The notes beneath the pieces are model-generated. The model was given only the letters and a program-made list of their open reading frames with translations, was not told the origin of the DNA and searched no databases. The position numbers and the translations under genes are program-made. A stretch of DNA of 64,000 nucleotides from Bacillota bacterium. Its GTDB lineage: Bacteria; Bacillota_E; JAJZYS01; JAJYTV01. Shown in pieces: positions 49,436-57,628 of the stretch. Location: positions 124,001 to 188,000 of the forward strand of contig JAJZVM010000001.1 of assembly GCA_021845645.1 (NCBI GenBank), in the 5' to 3' direction. Position 1 is the first letter of the stretch. Every line of letters begins with the position of its first letter.

Positions 49436-51281
49436 CGAGCCCGCTCTGCAGCGCCTGCGCGACCTGCGGCGCCGTGAGGCCGCACTCCTCGAGCTGTTCG
49501 GCCCGCGTCATGTGTTCGATGTAGCGGTCCGGCACGGCGAAGCGCAGGAAGCGTCCGCGGTACCCGCCCAAGGCCAGCTGTGCAAGTACGGCGTCGCCGA
49601 AGCCACCGGATTCGGTTCCCTCCTCGATCGTCGCGACGACCGGGAACTCGGCCGCCCTGGCCACCATGCGCGCATCCAGAGGCTTGACGAAGCGTGCGTC
49701 TGCCACGGCCAGCGAGATGCCCCGGGCATCGAGGATCTGCGCAGCGTCCAGGGCCACCTGCACCATCGTGCCGACGGCAAGGATGGCTCCGTGGCTGCCT
49801 GCACGCAGCCACTCGCCCTCGCCGAGGCGGATCTCCTTCGGCGTGCGCCCGACACCCGGGCAGTTTCCCCGCGGGTAGCGCACAGCGAACGGGCCGTCCA
49901 GCGTCAGGGCGAGCCGCAGCATGGCCTCGAGCTCCTGCTCGTCGCGCGGCGCCGCTACGGTGTACCCGGGGATCGCCCGCAGGTAGGCCATATCGTAGAG
50001 ACCCTGGTGCGTCGCGCCGTCCTCGCCCACGAGCCCGGCGCGGTCCAGGCAGAAGACGACGGGCAGGCGCTGGATGCCGACGTCGTGGATGAGCTGATCG
50101 TAGGCGCGCTGCAGGAAGGTCGAGTAGATCGCACAGAACGGCCGCACGCCCTGCGTCGCGAGGCCGGCGGAGAACGTCACGGCGTGCGCCTCGGCGATGC
50201 CCACGTCGAAGAAGCGGCCCGGGTGGGCGTCACGGAAGTGGCGCAGGCCCGTGCCGTCGGCCATGGCCGCCGTCACCGCCACCACCCGCCCGTCTTCCTT
50301 GCCGAGATCGGCGGCGATCTCGCCGAACGCGTCGCTCCAGCTGAGACCGCTCTTCTTCGCCGCCTTGCCGAGTCCCGTCTCCACTTCGAACGGCGCTGTG
50401 GAGTGCCACTTGTTCGCGTCCTTGGCGGCGGGCTCGTAGCCGTGGCCCTTCTCCGTCACGGCGTGCACCAGCACCGGCCCACCCATCTCCTGGGCGCGCC
50501 GCAACACCGACCGCAGCATGGCGACGTCGTGACCGTCGATCGGGCCGAGATAGCGCACACCGAGTTCCTCGAAGATCTGCCCCGGCACGAAGAGGTGCTT
50601 GACGGAGTCCTTCATGCGTTCGGCGGCCTCCGCAGCCCCCTTGCCCACCAACGGAATCGCCCGCAAGGCCGACTCGACGTCGTGCTTGAAGCGCAGGACG
50701 GCAGGCGTGGTGCGGATCCGCGTCAGATAGGTGGAGACGGCCCCGACGTTGGGCGAGATCGACATCGAGTTGTCGTTCAGCACGATGATCAGGTCGGTGC
50801 CGATCTGACCCGCGTTGTTGAGCCCCTCGTAGGCGAGCCCGCCCGTCAGCGCGCCGTCGCCCACCACGGCCGCCACCGCGTAGCGCTCGTGGCGCAGGTC
50901 GCGGGCCGTGGCGATGCCCAGGGCCGCCGAGATCGCGGTCGATGCGTGCCCGGCCCCGAACTGGTCCCTCGGACTTTCCTCGCGGCGCAGATAGCCGCTC
51001 GCGCCGCCCTTCTGCCGCAGGTGCTGGAAGATGTCGCGGCGCCCCGTGAGCAGCTTGTGGGCATACGCCTGGTGGCCGACATCGAAGACCAGCTTGTCCG
51101 ACGCGCCGTGCAGGACGGCGTGGAGCGCGACCGTGATCTCGACCGCGCCCAGGCTGGGCGCCAGGTGGCCTCCTACGCGGGACACCACGTCGATGATCTC
51201 ATGGCGGATGTCACTGCAGAGCACCCGCAGCTCCGCATCGTTCATCTGCCCGATGTCCCTGCCTCGGAGCAGATCCTCCAT
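49413..51281 (-). CDS. dxs: 1-deoxy-D-xylulose-5-phosphate synthase
   Basis: 622 residues, full length. TPP-binding GDGALTGGLAYEGLNNAG, catalytic His in GHASTAIS, and the transketolase pyrimidine and C domains (GIAEAHAVTFSAGLA; PRGNCPG). It catalyses the first step of the MEP isoprenoid pathway; ispA nearby uses the products. GGGGAGG lies just upstream of ATG 51281. Confidence 0.96.
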   Translation of the reverse strand: MEDLLRGRDIGQMNDAELRVLCSDIRHEIIDVVSRVGGHLAPSLGAVEITVALHAVLHGASDKLVFDVGHQAYAHKLLTGRRDIFQHLRQKGGASGYLRREESPRDQFGAGHASTAISAALGIATARDLRHERYAVAAVVGDGALTGGLAYEGLNNAGQIGTDLIIVLNDNSMSISPNVGAVSTYLTRIRTTPAVLRFKHDVESALRAIPLVGKGAAEAAERMKDSVKHLFVPGQIFEELGVRYLGPIDGHDVAMLRSVLRRAQEMGGPVLVHAVTEKGHGYEPAAKDANKWHSTAPFEVETGLGKAAKKSGLSWSDAFGEIAADLGKEDGRVVAVTAAMADGTGLRHFRDAHPGRFFDVGIAEAHAVTFSAGLATQGVRPFCAIYSTFLQRAYDQLIHDVGIQRLPVVFCLDRAGLVGEDGATHQGLYDMAYLRAIPGYTVAAPRDEQELEAMLRLALTLDGPFAVRYPRGNCPGVGRTPKEIRLGEGEWLRAGSHGAILAVGTMVQVALDAAQILDARGISLAVADARFVKPLDARMVARAAEFPVVATIEEGTESGGFGDAVLAQLALGGYRGRFLRFAVPDRYIEHMTRAEQLEECGLTAPQVAQALQSGLDASQNAS

Positions 51282-51857
51282 TCAAAGCCCTCCCCGGCGT
51301 CGCTTCGGCCGCGGTTCGAGGATGTGCAGCGGCAGAACCGTCTCCACCGCCTCAAGTACACGGCCGACCAGCCAGACGATGGCGTCCGCCTTGCGGATCG
51401 CCAGACCTTTTGCTGCTGATTTTAGACCAATTGTGACAGCTGAGACGAGCGCCACGGCAAGAATCGCACCGAGACCAGGATCGGACGGCTCGGCCCGCAG
51501 GGCAAGTCCTGCGGCAAGAGCGCCCGCAAGGGTGCCGGCGATGTCCCCGACTACGTCCGAGCAGAGCGTGGCCACCCGGTCGGCCTCACGCACCAGCTGG
51601 ATCGCCTTGCGCGCTCCGGGCCGCTTGCTCGCCGAGCGGGCGTGAAACGGAGTCTCGTGCGCCCGCGTCGCCGCCACGCCCACAATGTCGAAGCCGACAC
51701 CGAGCAGAACGATGAGCAGCAGGACGGGCAGGGCTGCGAGCTCCGGCCAGCCGAGGACAGCGGTCTGGGCCGGCCACGTCACCGCCAGGGCCACGACAAA
51801 CGCCAGCAGGGCGAAGCGCACGGCGCGCCAGCCCAGGCGCTGCGGTCTGCGCCTCAA
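51282..51857 (-). CDS. DUF21/CNNM-like membrane protein
   Basis: About 191 residues with four hydrophobic helices. The segment FDIVGVAATRAHETPFHARSA, then GARKAIQLVREADRVATLCSDVVGDIAG, follows the DUF21 (CNNM) pattern of a small-residue helix with A-x-E/H-x-PF and a GAxxA region. No CBS domains follow. DUF21 proteins are linked to Mg/Co transport; function here is inferred. TTG 51857 is chosen (GGAG six bases upstream), since residues encoded before it look non-coding. It ends adjacent to the dxs start (next base 51281), so the two genes are one unit. Confidence 0.65.
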   Translation of the reverse strand: MRRRPQRLGWRAVRFALLAFVVALAVTWPAQTAVLGWPELAALPVLLLIVLLGVGFDIVGVAATRAHETPFHARSASKRPGARKAIQLVREADRVATLCSDVVGDIAGTLAGALAAGLALRAEPSDPGLGAILAVALVSAVTIGLKSAAKGLAIRKADAIVWLVGRVLEAVETVLPLHILEPRPKRRRGGL

Positions 51858-52188
51858 GAAATGCTCCGCAAAAATGGATCGGGTGGAAACCTGCGAGGTA
51901 AACGCTGCGGCATAGGTCCAGCTGGATTTCCCAACCGGGGCTCCGGCCGTCGCCAGCCGTCGGTTCCCCTCTCGCCCCGGTGCGCCCTGTCGCCACAAGC
52001 GCTGCTAGATTGCCACTCAGGCCGCACTGTAATCCCTCGCACGTCTCGCTCTTGGCGAACAGCCTAGGAGTTTTCCTCGCGGCGCGTGTGTTCCCTTAGC
52101 CTCTTTTGCCATGCGGGTTTCATTCGGCAGCGACGCGGTGCCGGGGCCCCGGACACCCGCGTCGGAACCCGACTTCCCCCCGCCCAGC
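51858..52188. other. intergenic stretch upstream of the DUF21-like gene
   Basis: Contains a strong GC hairpin (CCGGGGCCCCGG at about 52141-52152) and no gene I can support. The AT-richer part around 52070-52130 resembles no known RNA. Confidence 0.3.
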
Positions 52189-52406
52189 TCAAGGCAGGCT
52201 ACGCTGCACCAAGCGCCTGGCCATGCCCAGCACCTGATGCAGGTACAACTCCAAGCCGCAGATGAGATCCGCAGGCGGATCCTCCACGCACTTGGGCCTC
52301 CGCGGAGGATGGGTGCGTAACCATATGCCATTATGGGCGCCCCACCCTCCTCCGCTCCCAGCACCAACCCGGACTTGGCGTTCCGGGCCAGCACCAGGAG
52401 GTTCAT
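52189..52406 (-). pseudogene. frameshifted small ORF of unknown family
   Basis: From ATG 52406 (GAAGGG upstream) the minus strand reads MNLLVLARNAKSGLVLGAEE...IMAYGYAPILRGG. About 40 codons in, the coding signal moves to the -1 frame, which runs VEDPPADLICGLELYLHQVL, GMARRLVQRSLP and stops at 52189. Both halves have the strong G/C third-position bias of real genes here. A single-base deletion (or a sequencing error or programmed shift) would explain it. The family is unknown. Confidence 0.45.
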
Positions 52407-52495
52407 CGATGTGCCCTTCGGCGGCTTTTTAGGCCCGCCCTAGGGGAGACACGTCCGGCTAGGATACTGCTCCACCCGAAAAGATGAGCACAGCA

Positions 52496-52524
52496 AGTAT
52501 AGCACCCGGCGCGCGCGGTGTCCG
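52496..52524 (-). promoter_or_regulatory. probable promoter of the frameshifted ORF
   Basis: Minus strand: CGGACA (52524-52519), 17-bp spacer, TATACT (52501-52496). It sits about 90 bp before the ATG at 52406. 52407-52596 otherwise shows only this and a short GC hairpin. Confidence 0.5.
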
Positions 52525-52596
52525 ACGAATCCTAAGGCAGCGCCGCCGCTGTCTGCCATGCCGAAATAAGCCTGCATGCGCACGTGCGGGCCCATC

Positions 52597-53448
52597 TCAA
52601 TGGCTGCGCGACGTGAGTTCGTCGACCAGCAGGTGCAGCCGTTCGCGATCTGCGTCAATACCTGCCAAAGCCGTCACGGCTTGTCGGGAATGTTCCCGCA
52701 AGGCCTCTTCCGCCGCGGCGACACCTGCGATCGCGACAAAGTTCGGCCGCTCCTTTTGCGCATCCTTGCGCAGGCGCTTGCCCATGTCGGCTTCCGATCC
52801 CTGCACGTCCAAAAGATCGTCCTTGATCTGAAACGCGATGCCAAGTTCCTGGCCGTAGCGGCGCAGGGATGCCGCCAGATCGCCGCGACCCGCGAGCAGG
52901 CTGCCCGCCGCCGCCGCGGCTCCGAGCGGATGGCCCGTCTTTGCGGCAGCGACCTTGAGCCAGCGCTCGACATCCTGGGCTCCCTGCAAGTCCAGTGCCT
53001 GACCGCCGACCATGCCGTGCCCGAAGCCGGCACCTGCCGCCACTTCGCCAGCGGCGGCGAGCTGCATCTGGGGAGCGACGCCGTCGATCGGTCTCGCGAG
53101 AAGCTCGAAGGCCAGGGTCAGGAGACCGTCGCCCGCAAGAATCGCGACGGCTTCGCCGAAGGCGCGGTGCACGGTCGGCTTGCCGTGCCTGAGGTCGTCG
53201 TTGTCCATCGCCGGCAGATCGTCATGGATCAGGGAGTACGCATGGATGCACTCGACCGCGGCCGCCGCGGCTCCAAGCCGGCGCCAGTCGGCGCCGCAGG
53301 CGTCCGCGGCGAGCAGCAGCAGGCCCGGACGCAGGCGCTTGCCGCCGCCGAGCGCATAGGCAGCCGGACCGGCCAGGACCTCGTCACCCAGTGCAAGCCC
53401 CTGGAGCGTCGACTCCACGAGCGGCAGGTAGCGCTCGATCGCCTTCAC
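52597..53448 (-). CDS. ispA: farnesyl diphosphate synthase (polyprenyl synthetase)
   Basis: 283 residues with GGGKRLRP, first Asp-rich motif IHDDLPAMDND (FARM), GQALDL, KTG and second Asp-rich motif FQIKDDLLDV (SARM). It condenses IPP with DMAPP/GPP to C15. The ATG overlaps the xseB stop by four bases (ATGA-type). It ends at the window's 52597, followed by a 740-bp gap before the DUF21-like gene and dxs, which in Bacillus follows directly. Confidence 0.95.
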   Translation of the reverse strand: MKAIERYLPLVESTLQGLALGDEVLAGPAAYALGGGKRLRPGLLLLAADACGADWRRLGAAAAAVECIHAYSLIHDDLPAMDNDDLRHGKPTVHRAFGEAVAILAGDGLLTLAFELLARPIDGVAPQMQLAAAGEVAAGAGFGHGMVGGQALDLQGAQDVERWLKVAAAKTGHPLGAAAAAGSLLAGRGDLAASLRRYGQELGIAFQIKDDLLDVQGSEADMGKRLRKDAQKERPNFVAIAGVAAAEEALREHSRQAVTALAGIDADRERLHLLVDELTSRSH

Positions 53449-53669
53449 AGGGGCGGCTCCTCGCCGGTCAGGTCCGCCGGCACGTCTCCCGTCGCATCGC
53501 CGAGCAACTGCTCGATGCGCCCCTCGGCCTGCGCCAGAATCTCCTCGCAGCTGCGGCTCAAGGCGACGCCCTCCTCGAACAGCTTCAGCTGCGACTCGAG
53601 ATCGTCACCGCCCGCCTCGAGCCTCTGCACGATGGCCTCCAGCCTGCCGATGGCCTCTTCAAACTTCAC
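53445..53669 (-). CDS. xseB: exodeoxyribonuclease VII small subunit
   Basis: 74 residues: the family signature FEEAIGRLEAIVQRLEAGG followed by LFEEGVALSRSCEEIL and a helical tail. It caps the coiled-coil arms of XseA. Overlaps both xseA and ispA by four bases. Confidence 0.95.
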   Translation of the reverse strand: MKFEEAIGRLEAIVQRLEAGGDDLESQLKLFEEGVALSRSCEEILAQAEGRIEQLLGDATGDVPADLTGEEPPL

Positions 53670-54874
53670 TCGGCTTCCTCCCCCGTCTCCACCTGATCCA
53701 CCAAAGCGGACGCCTGTCCGTCGGCAAAGTGCACGTCGATGCGGTCCCCGGGACCGAGGGCGCCGGCCAGGGCGATGGCCTGACCGTCTTTCGTCACCAT
53801 GGCGTAGCCGCGGCGCAGCGGTCCTCGCGGGTCGAGGCCGCCGAGCCTCCCCTGGGCCGCCTGGAGCCTCGCCTGCCTGCGCAGGGCACCGCCGCGCCCG
53901 AGATGCCCGAGGAGCCTTGCGGAAGCCTGCAGGCGCTCGCGCCGGCGCATCAGCAGTTCCTGCGGGCGCCGCATCGGCCCGCGCTGCATGAGCGCCATGA
54001 GGCGGTCCCGGCGGCGCTCCCCGACGCGCCTCAGGCCCTGTCCAAGTCGCTGTCGCAGCTCCCAGAGCCGATACGCGATCTCGCGCTGCACCGGCACCAC
54101 GAGTTCCGCCGCCGCGCTCGGCGTCGGCGCGCGCTGGTCCGCGGCGAAGTCGACGAGCGTGAAGTCGGTTTCGTGCCCCACGGCCGCCACGACCGGCACC
54201 CGGCAGCCTGCAACGGCGCGCACGAGTGCTTCGTCGTTGAAGGCGTCGAGATCCTCCTGGCTGCCGCCGCCGCGACCGAGGATGATCACGTCGACGCCGG
54301 CACAGCCTTCGAGGCGCGTGAGGGCCCGCACGATCTCGCCGGCTGCGCCCTGCCCCTGCACGCGCGCTGGCGCGAGCACGAGGTCCTGGCCGGGGTGGCG
54401 GCGCCTCGCGATCTGCATGATGTCACGCAGCGCCGCACCCGAAGACGAGGTCACGATGCCCACCTTGCGCGGCAGGAGCGGCAGTGGCCGCTTGCGTTCG
54501 GGTTTGAAGAGCCCCTCCGCCTCGAGGCGCGCCTTGAGCTCCTTGAGGCGCAGCAGCTGCGCCCCGAGCCCCAGCTGCTCCAGCTCCTCGGCGTAGATCT
54601 GCACCTGGCCTCCGGCCTGGTAGAAGGCGACCTGCCCCGTGACGAGCACCATGTCGCCATCCTTGGGCGAGAACGCCACGTTGCGGAAGCGCGAGCGGAA
54701 CATCACGCCGCGGATCTGCGCCGAATCGTCCTTCAGCGTGAAGTAGAAGTGGCCCGAGGGATGCGCCTTGACGCTGCCGAGTTCGCCGCGCACGCAGACA
54801 AGGCGAAGCCGCGGTTCCGCCTCGAGCACACCTATCAGGATGCGGGCGACGTCACCGACGCTGAGAATCTCCAT
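53666..54874 (-). CDS. xseA: exodeoxyribonuclease VII large subunit
   Basis: 402 residues: N-terminal OB domain (VCVRGELGSVKAHPSGHFYF), catalytic core with TSSSGAALRDI, ILGRGGGSQEDLDAFND and VGHETDFTLVDFAAD, and a basic coiled-coil region. It degrades single-stranded DNA from both ends. ATG 54874 has GGAGG seven bases upstream and lies inside the 3' end of folD (40-bp overlap), an unusually long overlap. Confidence 0.95.
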   Translation of the reverse strand: MEILSVGDVARILIGVLEAEPRLRLVCVRGELGSVKAHPSGHFYFTLKDDSAQIRGVMFRSRFRNVAFSPKDGDMVLVTGQVAFYQAGGQVQIYAEELEQLGLGAQLLRLKELKARLEAEGLFKPERKRPLPLLPRKVGIVTSSSGAALRDIMQIARRRHPGQDLVLAPARVQGQGAAGEIVRALTRLEGCAGVDVIILGRGGGSQEDLDAFNDEALVRAVAGCRVPVVAAVGHETDFTLVDFAADQRAPTPSAAAELVVPVQREIAYRLWELRQRLGQGLRRVGERRRDRLMALMQRGPMRRPQELLMRRRERLQASARLLGHLGRGGALRRQARLQAAQGRLGGLDPRGPLRRGYAMVTKDGQAIALAGALGPGDRIDVHFADGQASALVDQVETGEEAE

Positions 54875-55707
54875 CTCATAGCCTCCACGGTGTTGCGCAT
54901 CAGCACCGCGATCGCCACGGGACCGACGCCCCCCGGTACCGGCGCCAGCCATCCCGCGACCTGCTGCGCCTCCTCGAGGCGCACATCGCCGACGAGCCTG
55001 CCGTCCACGCGGCTTAGGCCGACATCGATCACGACGCCGCCGGGCTTGATGTGCTCCCGGCCGACGAGGCCGGGCGTGCCGGCCGCGACGACCAGGATGT
55101 CGGCGCGGCAGGTCACCGCGGCAAGGTCCCGCGTTCGCGTGTGCGCGACCGTCACCGTCGCGTCCGCCTCGATCAGCATCTGCGCCACCGCCTTGCCGAC
55201 GATGGCGCCGCGGCCGACGACGACCGCGTCCTTGCCCTTCGGATCCAGCGCGATCGCACGCAGGAGTTCCATCACACCGGCCGGCGCGCAGGGCAGCAGT
55301 GCCGGCGTGCCATGCAGCAGGCGGCCCGCCTGGACGTCTGTGCGCCCATCCACGTCCTTGTCGGGGCCGATGGCCTCGAGCACCTGTCTCACGTCGATGC
55401 CCTCGGGCAACGGCAACTTGATGAAGATACCGTCAATCTCTGGCGCACGGTTCAGCTGCTCGACCATCTGCCGCAGGGCCTGCATCGACGTGCCTGCCGG
55501 CATGCGGTGGGCTTCGGCGTGGAATCCCGCGCGGACGGCGGCACCCTCCCAGCCTCCGACGCCCACCGTCGATTCCGGACCGTCCGCGACCGACACGACA
55601 GCGAGGCCGGGCGGTCTGCCGTGCCGCGCCCGGAGCAGGGCCACCTCGGCGGCCGCGGCATCGAGCAGGCGGTCGGCAACGGCCCTGCCGTCAATGATCC
55701 GTGCCAT
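54835..55707 (-). CDS. folD: methylenetetrahydrofolate dehydrogenase / cyclohydrolase
   Basis: 290 residues. Active-site segments are VGVGGWEGAAVRAGF (a variant of VG...S..Y.), Lys in FIKLPLPEGI, DVDGRTDVQAGRL, and Rossmann VVVGRGAIVGKAVAQML, then PGGVGPVAIAVLM. Tyr of the canonical S-x-x-Y-V-x-x-K is replaced here (GWEGAAVRAG), so the first catalytic box is divergent. It supplies one-carbon units. ATG 55707 lies within the nusB 3' end (17-bp overlap). Confidence 0.92.
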   Translation of the reverse strand: MARIIDGRAVADRLLDAAAAEVALLRARHGRPPGLAVVSVADGPESTVGVGGWEGAAVRAGFHAEAHRMPAGTSMQALRQMVEQLNRAPEIDGIFIKLPLPEGIDVRQVLEAIGPDKDVDGRTDVQAGRLLHGTPALLPCAPAGVMELLRAIALDPKGKDAVVVGRGAIVGKAVAQMLIEADATVTVAHTRTRDLAAVTCRADILVVAAGTPGLVGREHIKPGGVVIDVGLSRVDGRLVGDVRLEEAQQVAGWLAPVPGGVGPVAIAVLMRNTVEAMRWRFSASVTSPAS

Positions 55708-56152
55708 CGTTCCCTTCCGTCTTTTCCTCAGCGTCCTGTTGCCGCTCGCTGAGCGGGCGGTCCAGCTCCGCGGCCATGCGCGCAAGCAGCCCGTTCACGA
55801 AGCGCGGCGCCTCCTCGGTCGAGTAAATGCTCGCGAGCTCCACCGCCTCGCTGACGATGGCGTTCGATGGAATGCCGGGCTGCTCCAGCAGCTCGTAGGC
55901 CGCTATGCGCAGCAGGCAGCGGTCCACCGCCGCCAGGCGCTGCAGGGTCCAGCCCCGGCTGAGACCTGAGATGAGCGTGTCGATGCGCTCCTTCTGCCGC
56001 AGCACGCCGAGGCAGATCTCCCTCGCGTAGCTCGCGAAGGCATCAGGCTCGTCCGCAAGTTCCTGCCGGAGCGCATCCTCAGGGCTCTGCCGGCCGACCT
56101 CCATGGCGAACAGCGCGCGCAAGGCGAGAACCCGCGACTGTCGTCTGGCCAT
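55691..56152 (-). CDS. nusB: transcription antitermination factor NusB
   Basis: 153 residues, all-helical, starting RRQSRVLALRALFAMEVG and ending in EAVELASIYSTEEAPRFVNGLLARM, both conserved in NusB. It binds boxA with NusE in rRNA antitermination. The start is contiguous with the end of the DUF2273 gene. Confidence 0.95.
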   Translation of the reverse strand: MARRQSRVLALRALFAMEVGRQSPEDALRQELADEPDAFASYAREICLGVLRQKERIDTLISGLSRGWTLQRLAAVDRCLLRIAAYELLEQPGIPSNAIVSEAVELASIYSTEEAPRFVNGLLARMAAELDRPLSERQQDAEEKTEGNDGTDH

Positions 56153-56376
56153 CAGTCACGCTCCCGTTGGAAGATGTGCTCGAGCAGTTCGCCCCAGTCG
56201 CCGATATCGGAGTCGTGGCGCATGCCGACAAACCAGCCGACGAAGCCGGCGATGAGGACGAAGACCGCGGCGAAGAAGCCGATTCCGACCGCCAGGAGGG
56301 CCCACAACACGCCAAGCGTCGTGCCGACGAGCGCGCCCGGATGCTCCTGCCACAGCCGCAGCCAGTACTCCTTCAT
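56152..56376 (-). CDS. DUF2273 small membrane protein
   Basis: 74 residues with two helices (about 16-34 and 36-52). The pattern KEYWLRLWQEHPGALVGTTLG is typical of DUF2273 proteins that accompany Asp23 and AmaP. Probable part of the membrane-anchored Asp23 stress complex. It stands four bases after the AmaP-like gene. Confidence 0.88.
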   Translation of the reverse strand: MKEYWLRLWQEHPGALVGTTLGVLWALLAVGIGFFAAVFVLIAGFVGWFVGMRHDSDIGDWGELLEHIFQRERD

Positions 56377-56380
56377 GATC

Positions 56381-56929
56381 TTACTCCACCCTGCTGCGCC
56401 GGGTCTCGGGACTGATGTGGTTGATCTCGATGCGCACCTGCACCACGGGTACCCCGATGACGCGCTGCACCTGCGTCCTGATGGCCTCCTGGATCGTCGC
56501 GGAGAGGTCCGTCACAGGCTCGCCCGGGCCAACGGTCGCGCGCACCCGCACCGCCAGGCCGTCCTCCCAGCGCTCCATCACGGCGCTCGCGTCGCGGACG
56601 CCGGCGACGTTGCGCACCAGCCGCTGCACCATGCCTTCCACGGCGGACACCGAGATACGGACGTCACCTAGGGCCAGTTCATGCTTGATCGCGCGCCGGC
56701 GTGGCGAACCGGATATGCCGACACCCACCAGCCGCACGCTGACGATCACCAGCACGAGGCCGATGAAGCCGATCTCGAGCCTGCCAGGCACCGTGAGAGC
56801 GCTTGTCCGAATGTACTCCAGCGGTGTGCGCCAGCCGAAGGCGAGAAGGATGAGCCCGAGCGACGCGATGCCCAGGCTGATGGTGTAGATCGCGAGGATC
56901 ACGCGGTCGAAGTAGCCGACGATCTTCAC
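56381..56929 (-). CDS. amaP: AmaP-like (Asp23 membrane anchor) protein
   Basis: 182 residues: two N-terminal helices (about 8-30 and 50-70), then an Asp23-like domain (about 85-180). This is the layout of AmaP, which tethers Asp23 to the cytoplasmic membrane. It lies between asp23 and the DUF2273 gene. ATG 56929. Confidence 0.88.
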   Translation of the reverse strand: MKIVGYFDRVILAIYTISLGIASLGLILLAFGWRTPLEYIRTSALTVPGRLEIGFIGLVLVIVSVRLVGVGISGSPRRRAIKHELALGDVRISVSAVEGMVQRLVRNVAGVRDASAVMERWEDGLAVRVRATVGPGEPVTDLSATIQEAIRTQVQRVIGVPVVQVRIEINHISPETRRSRVE

Positions 56930-57032
56930 GGTGTACCCCCACGCGCGTGGGGACTCCCCTCCCGCTGACGCAATTGGTTGGCCGCGACGGCCGGTTTCGC
57001 CCCGGGCCCCTCCGAGCTGGCCGCCATGGCCA

Positions 57033-57419
57033 TCACTTCACCCGCTGCCCTTCCGGCTCGCTGTCGGCGAAGGCCACGCCCTGAATGTGGACGTTGACCT
57101 CGACCACCTTGAGCCCCGTCATCGACTCGACGGCCGTCTTGACGCGCTCCTGGACCCGCTGGGCCACCTCGGGGATGCGCGCGCCGTAGTCGACCAGCAC
57201 GTAGAGGTCGATGGCGGCCTCCTTCTCCCCGACTTCCACCTTGACCCCGCGCTGCAAATGCTTGATGCCGAGCCGCTCGGTGAGCCCCGAGGCGATGCCT
57301 CCAGACATGCCGGCGATGCCCTCGACCTCCGTCGCGGCCATTCCGGCGATGACCGACACGACGTCGTCGGCGATGCGGACTACGCCGGTATCGTCGATGA
57401 CCGCCTCATGCTCCTCCAA
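57033..57419 (-). CDS. Asp23/Gls24 family protein (YqhY-like)
   Basis: 128 residues: GVVRIADDVVSVIAGMAATEVEGIAGM opening (shown in part), KHLQRGVKVEV and the basic-acidic C-terminus. YqhY-type proteins stand by accC/nusB in Bacillota and influence acetyl-CoA carboxylase activity and envelope stress. TTG 57419 with GGGAGGTG seven bases upstream is the start. It is the first gene of the asp23-amaP-DUF2273-nusB run; 56930-57032 between it and amaP holds nothing recognised. Confidence 0.92.
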   Translation of the reverse strand: MEEHEAVIDDTGVVRIADDVVSVIAGMAATEVEGIAGMSGGIASGLTERLGIKHLQRGVKVEVGEKEAAIDLYVLVDYGARIPEVAQRVQERVKTAVESMTGLKVVEVNVHIQGVAFADSEPEGQRVK

Positions 57420-57554
57420 GCGGACGCACCTCCCTCGGCATTATACTACCTAGCCGCCCTCGCCAATGCCAGAAGGCCCCGCTGACGGCCGACGAGGCCC
57501 ATGGGTCCTCGTGTCGCCCGCGGGACGCCATGGCCTAAGGGCATCGGGCGCCCT

Positions 57555-57587
57555 GGGCCGCCCCGCAGCACTGTGGGGCAGGGCGGC
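57555..57587 (-). terminator. GC hairpin downstream of the selenoprotein gene
   Basis: Interrupted stem built from GCCCC/GGGGC and CAG/CTG pairs with GCCGCC outside, about 42 bp after the stop of the TusA-like gene. No T run. Confidence 0.4.
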
Positions 57588-57628
57588 GGCAGTCACCGTA
57601 CGACGCCGGAGGTCCCCGGCTCGTGCGG

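Noticed and set aside
51858..52596. A structured RNA (RNase P, 6S, tmRNA) in the large gap between dxs/DUF21 and ispA
   Set aside because: None of the conserved blocks of those RNAs could be found; the coding signal with a frameshift explains part of the gap better.
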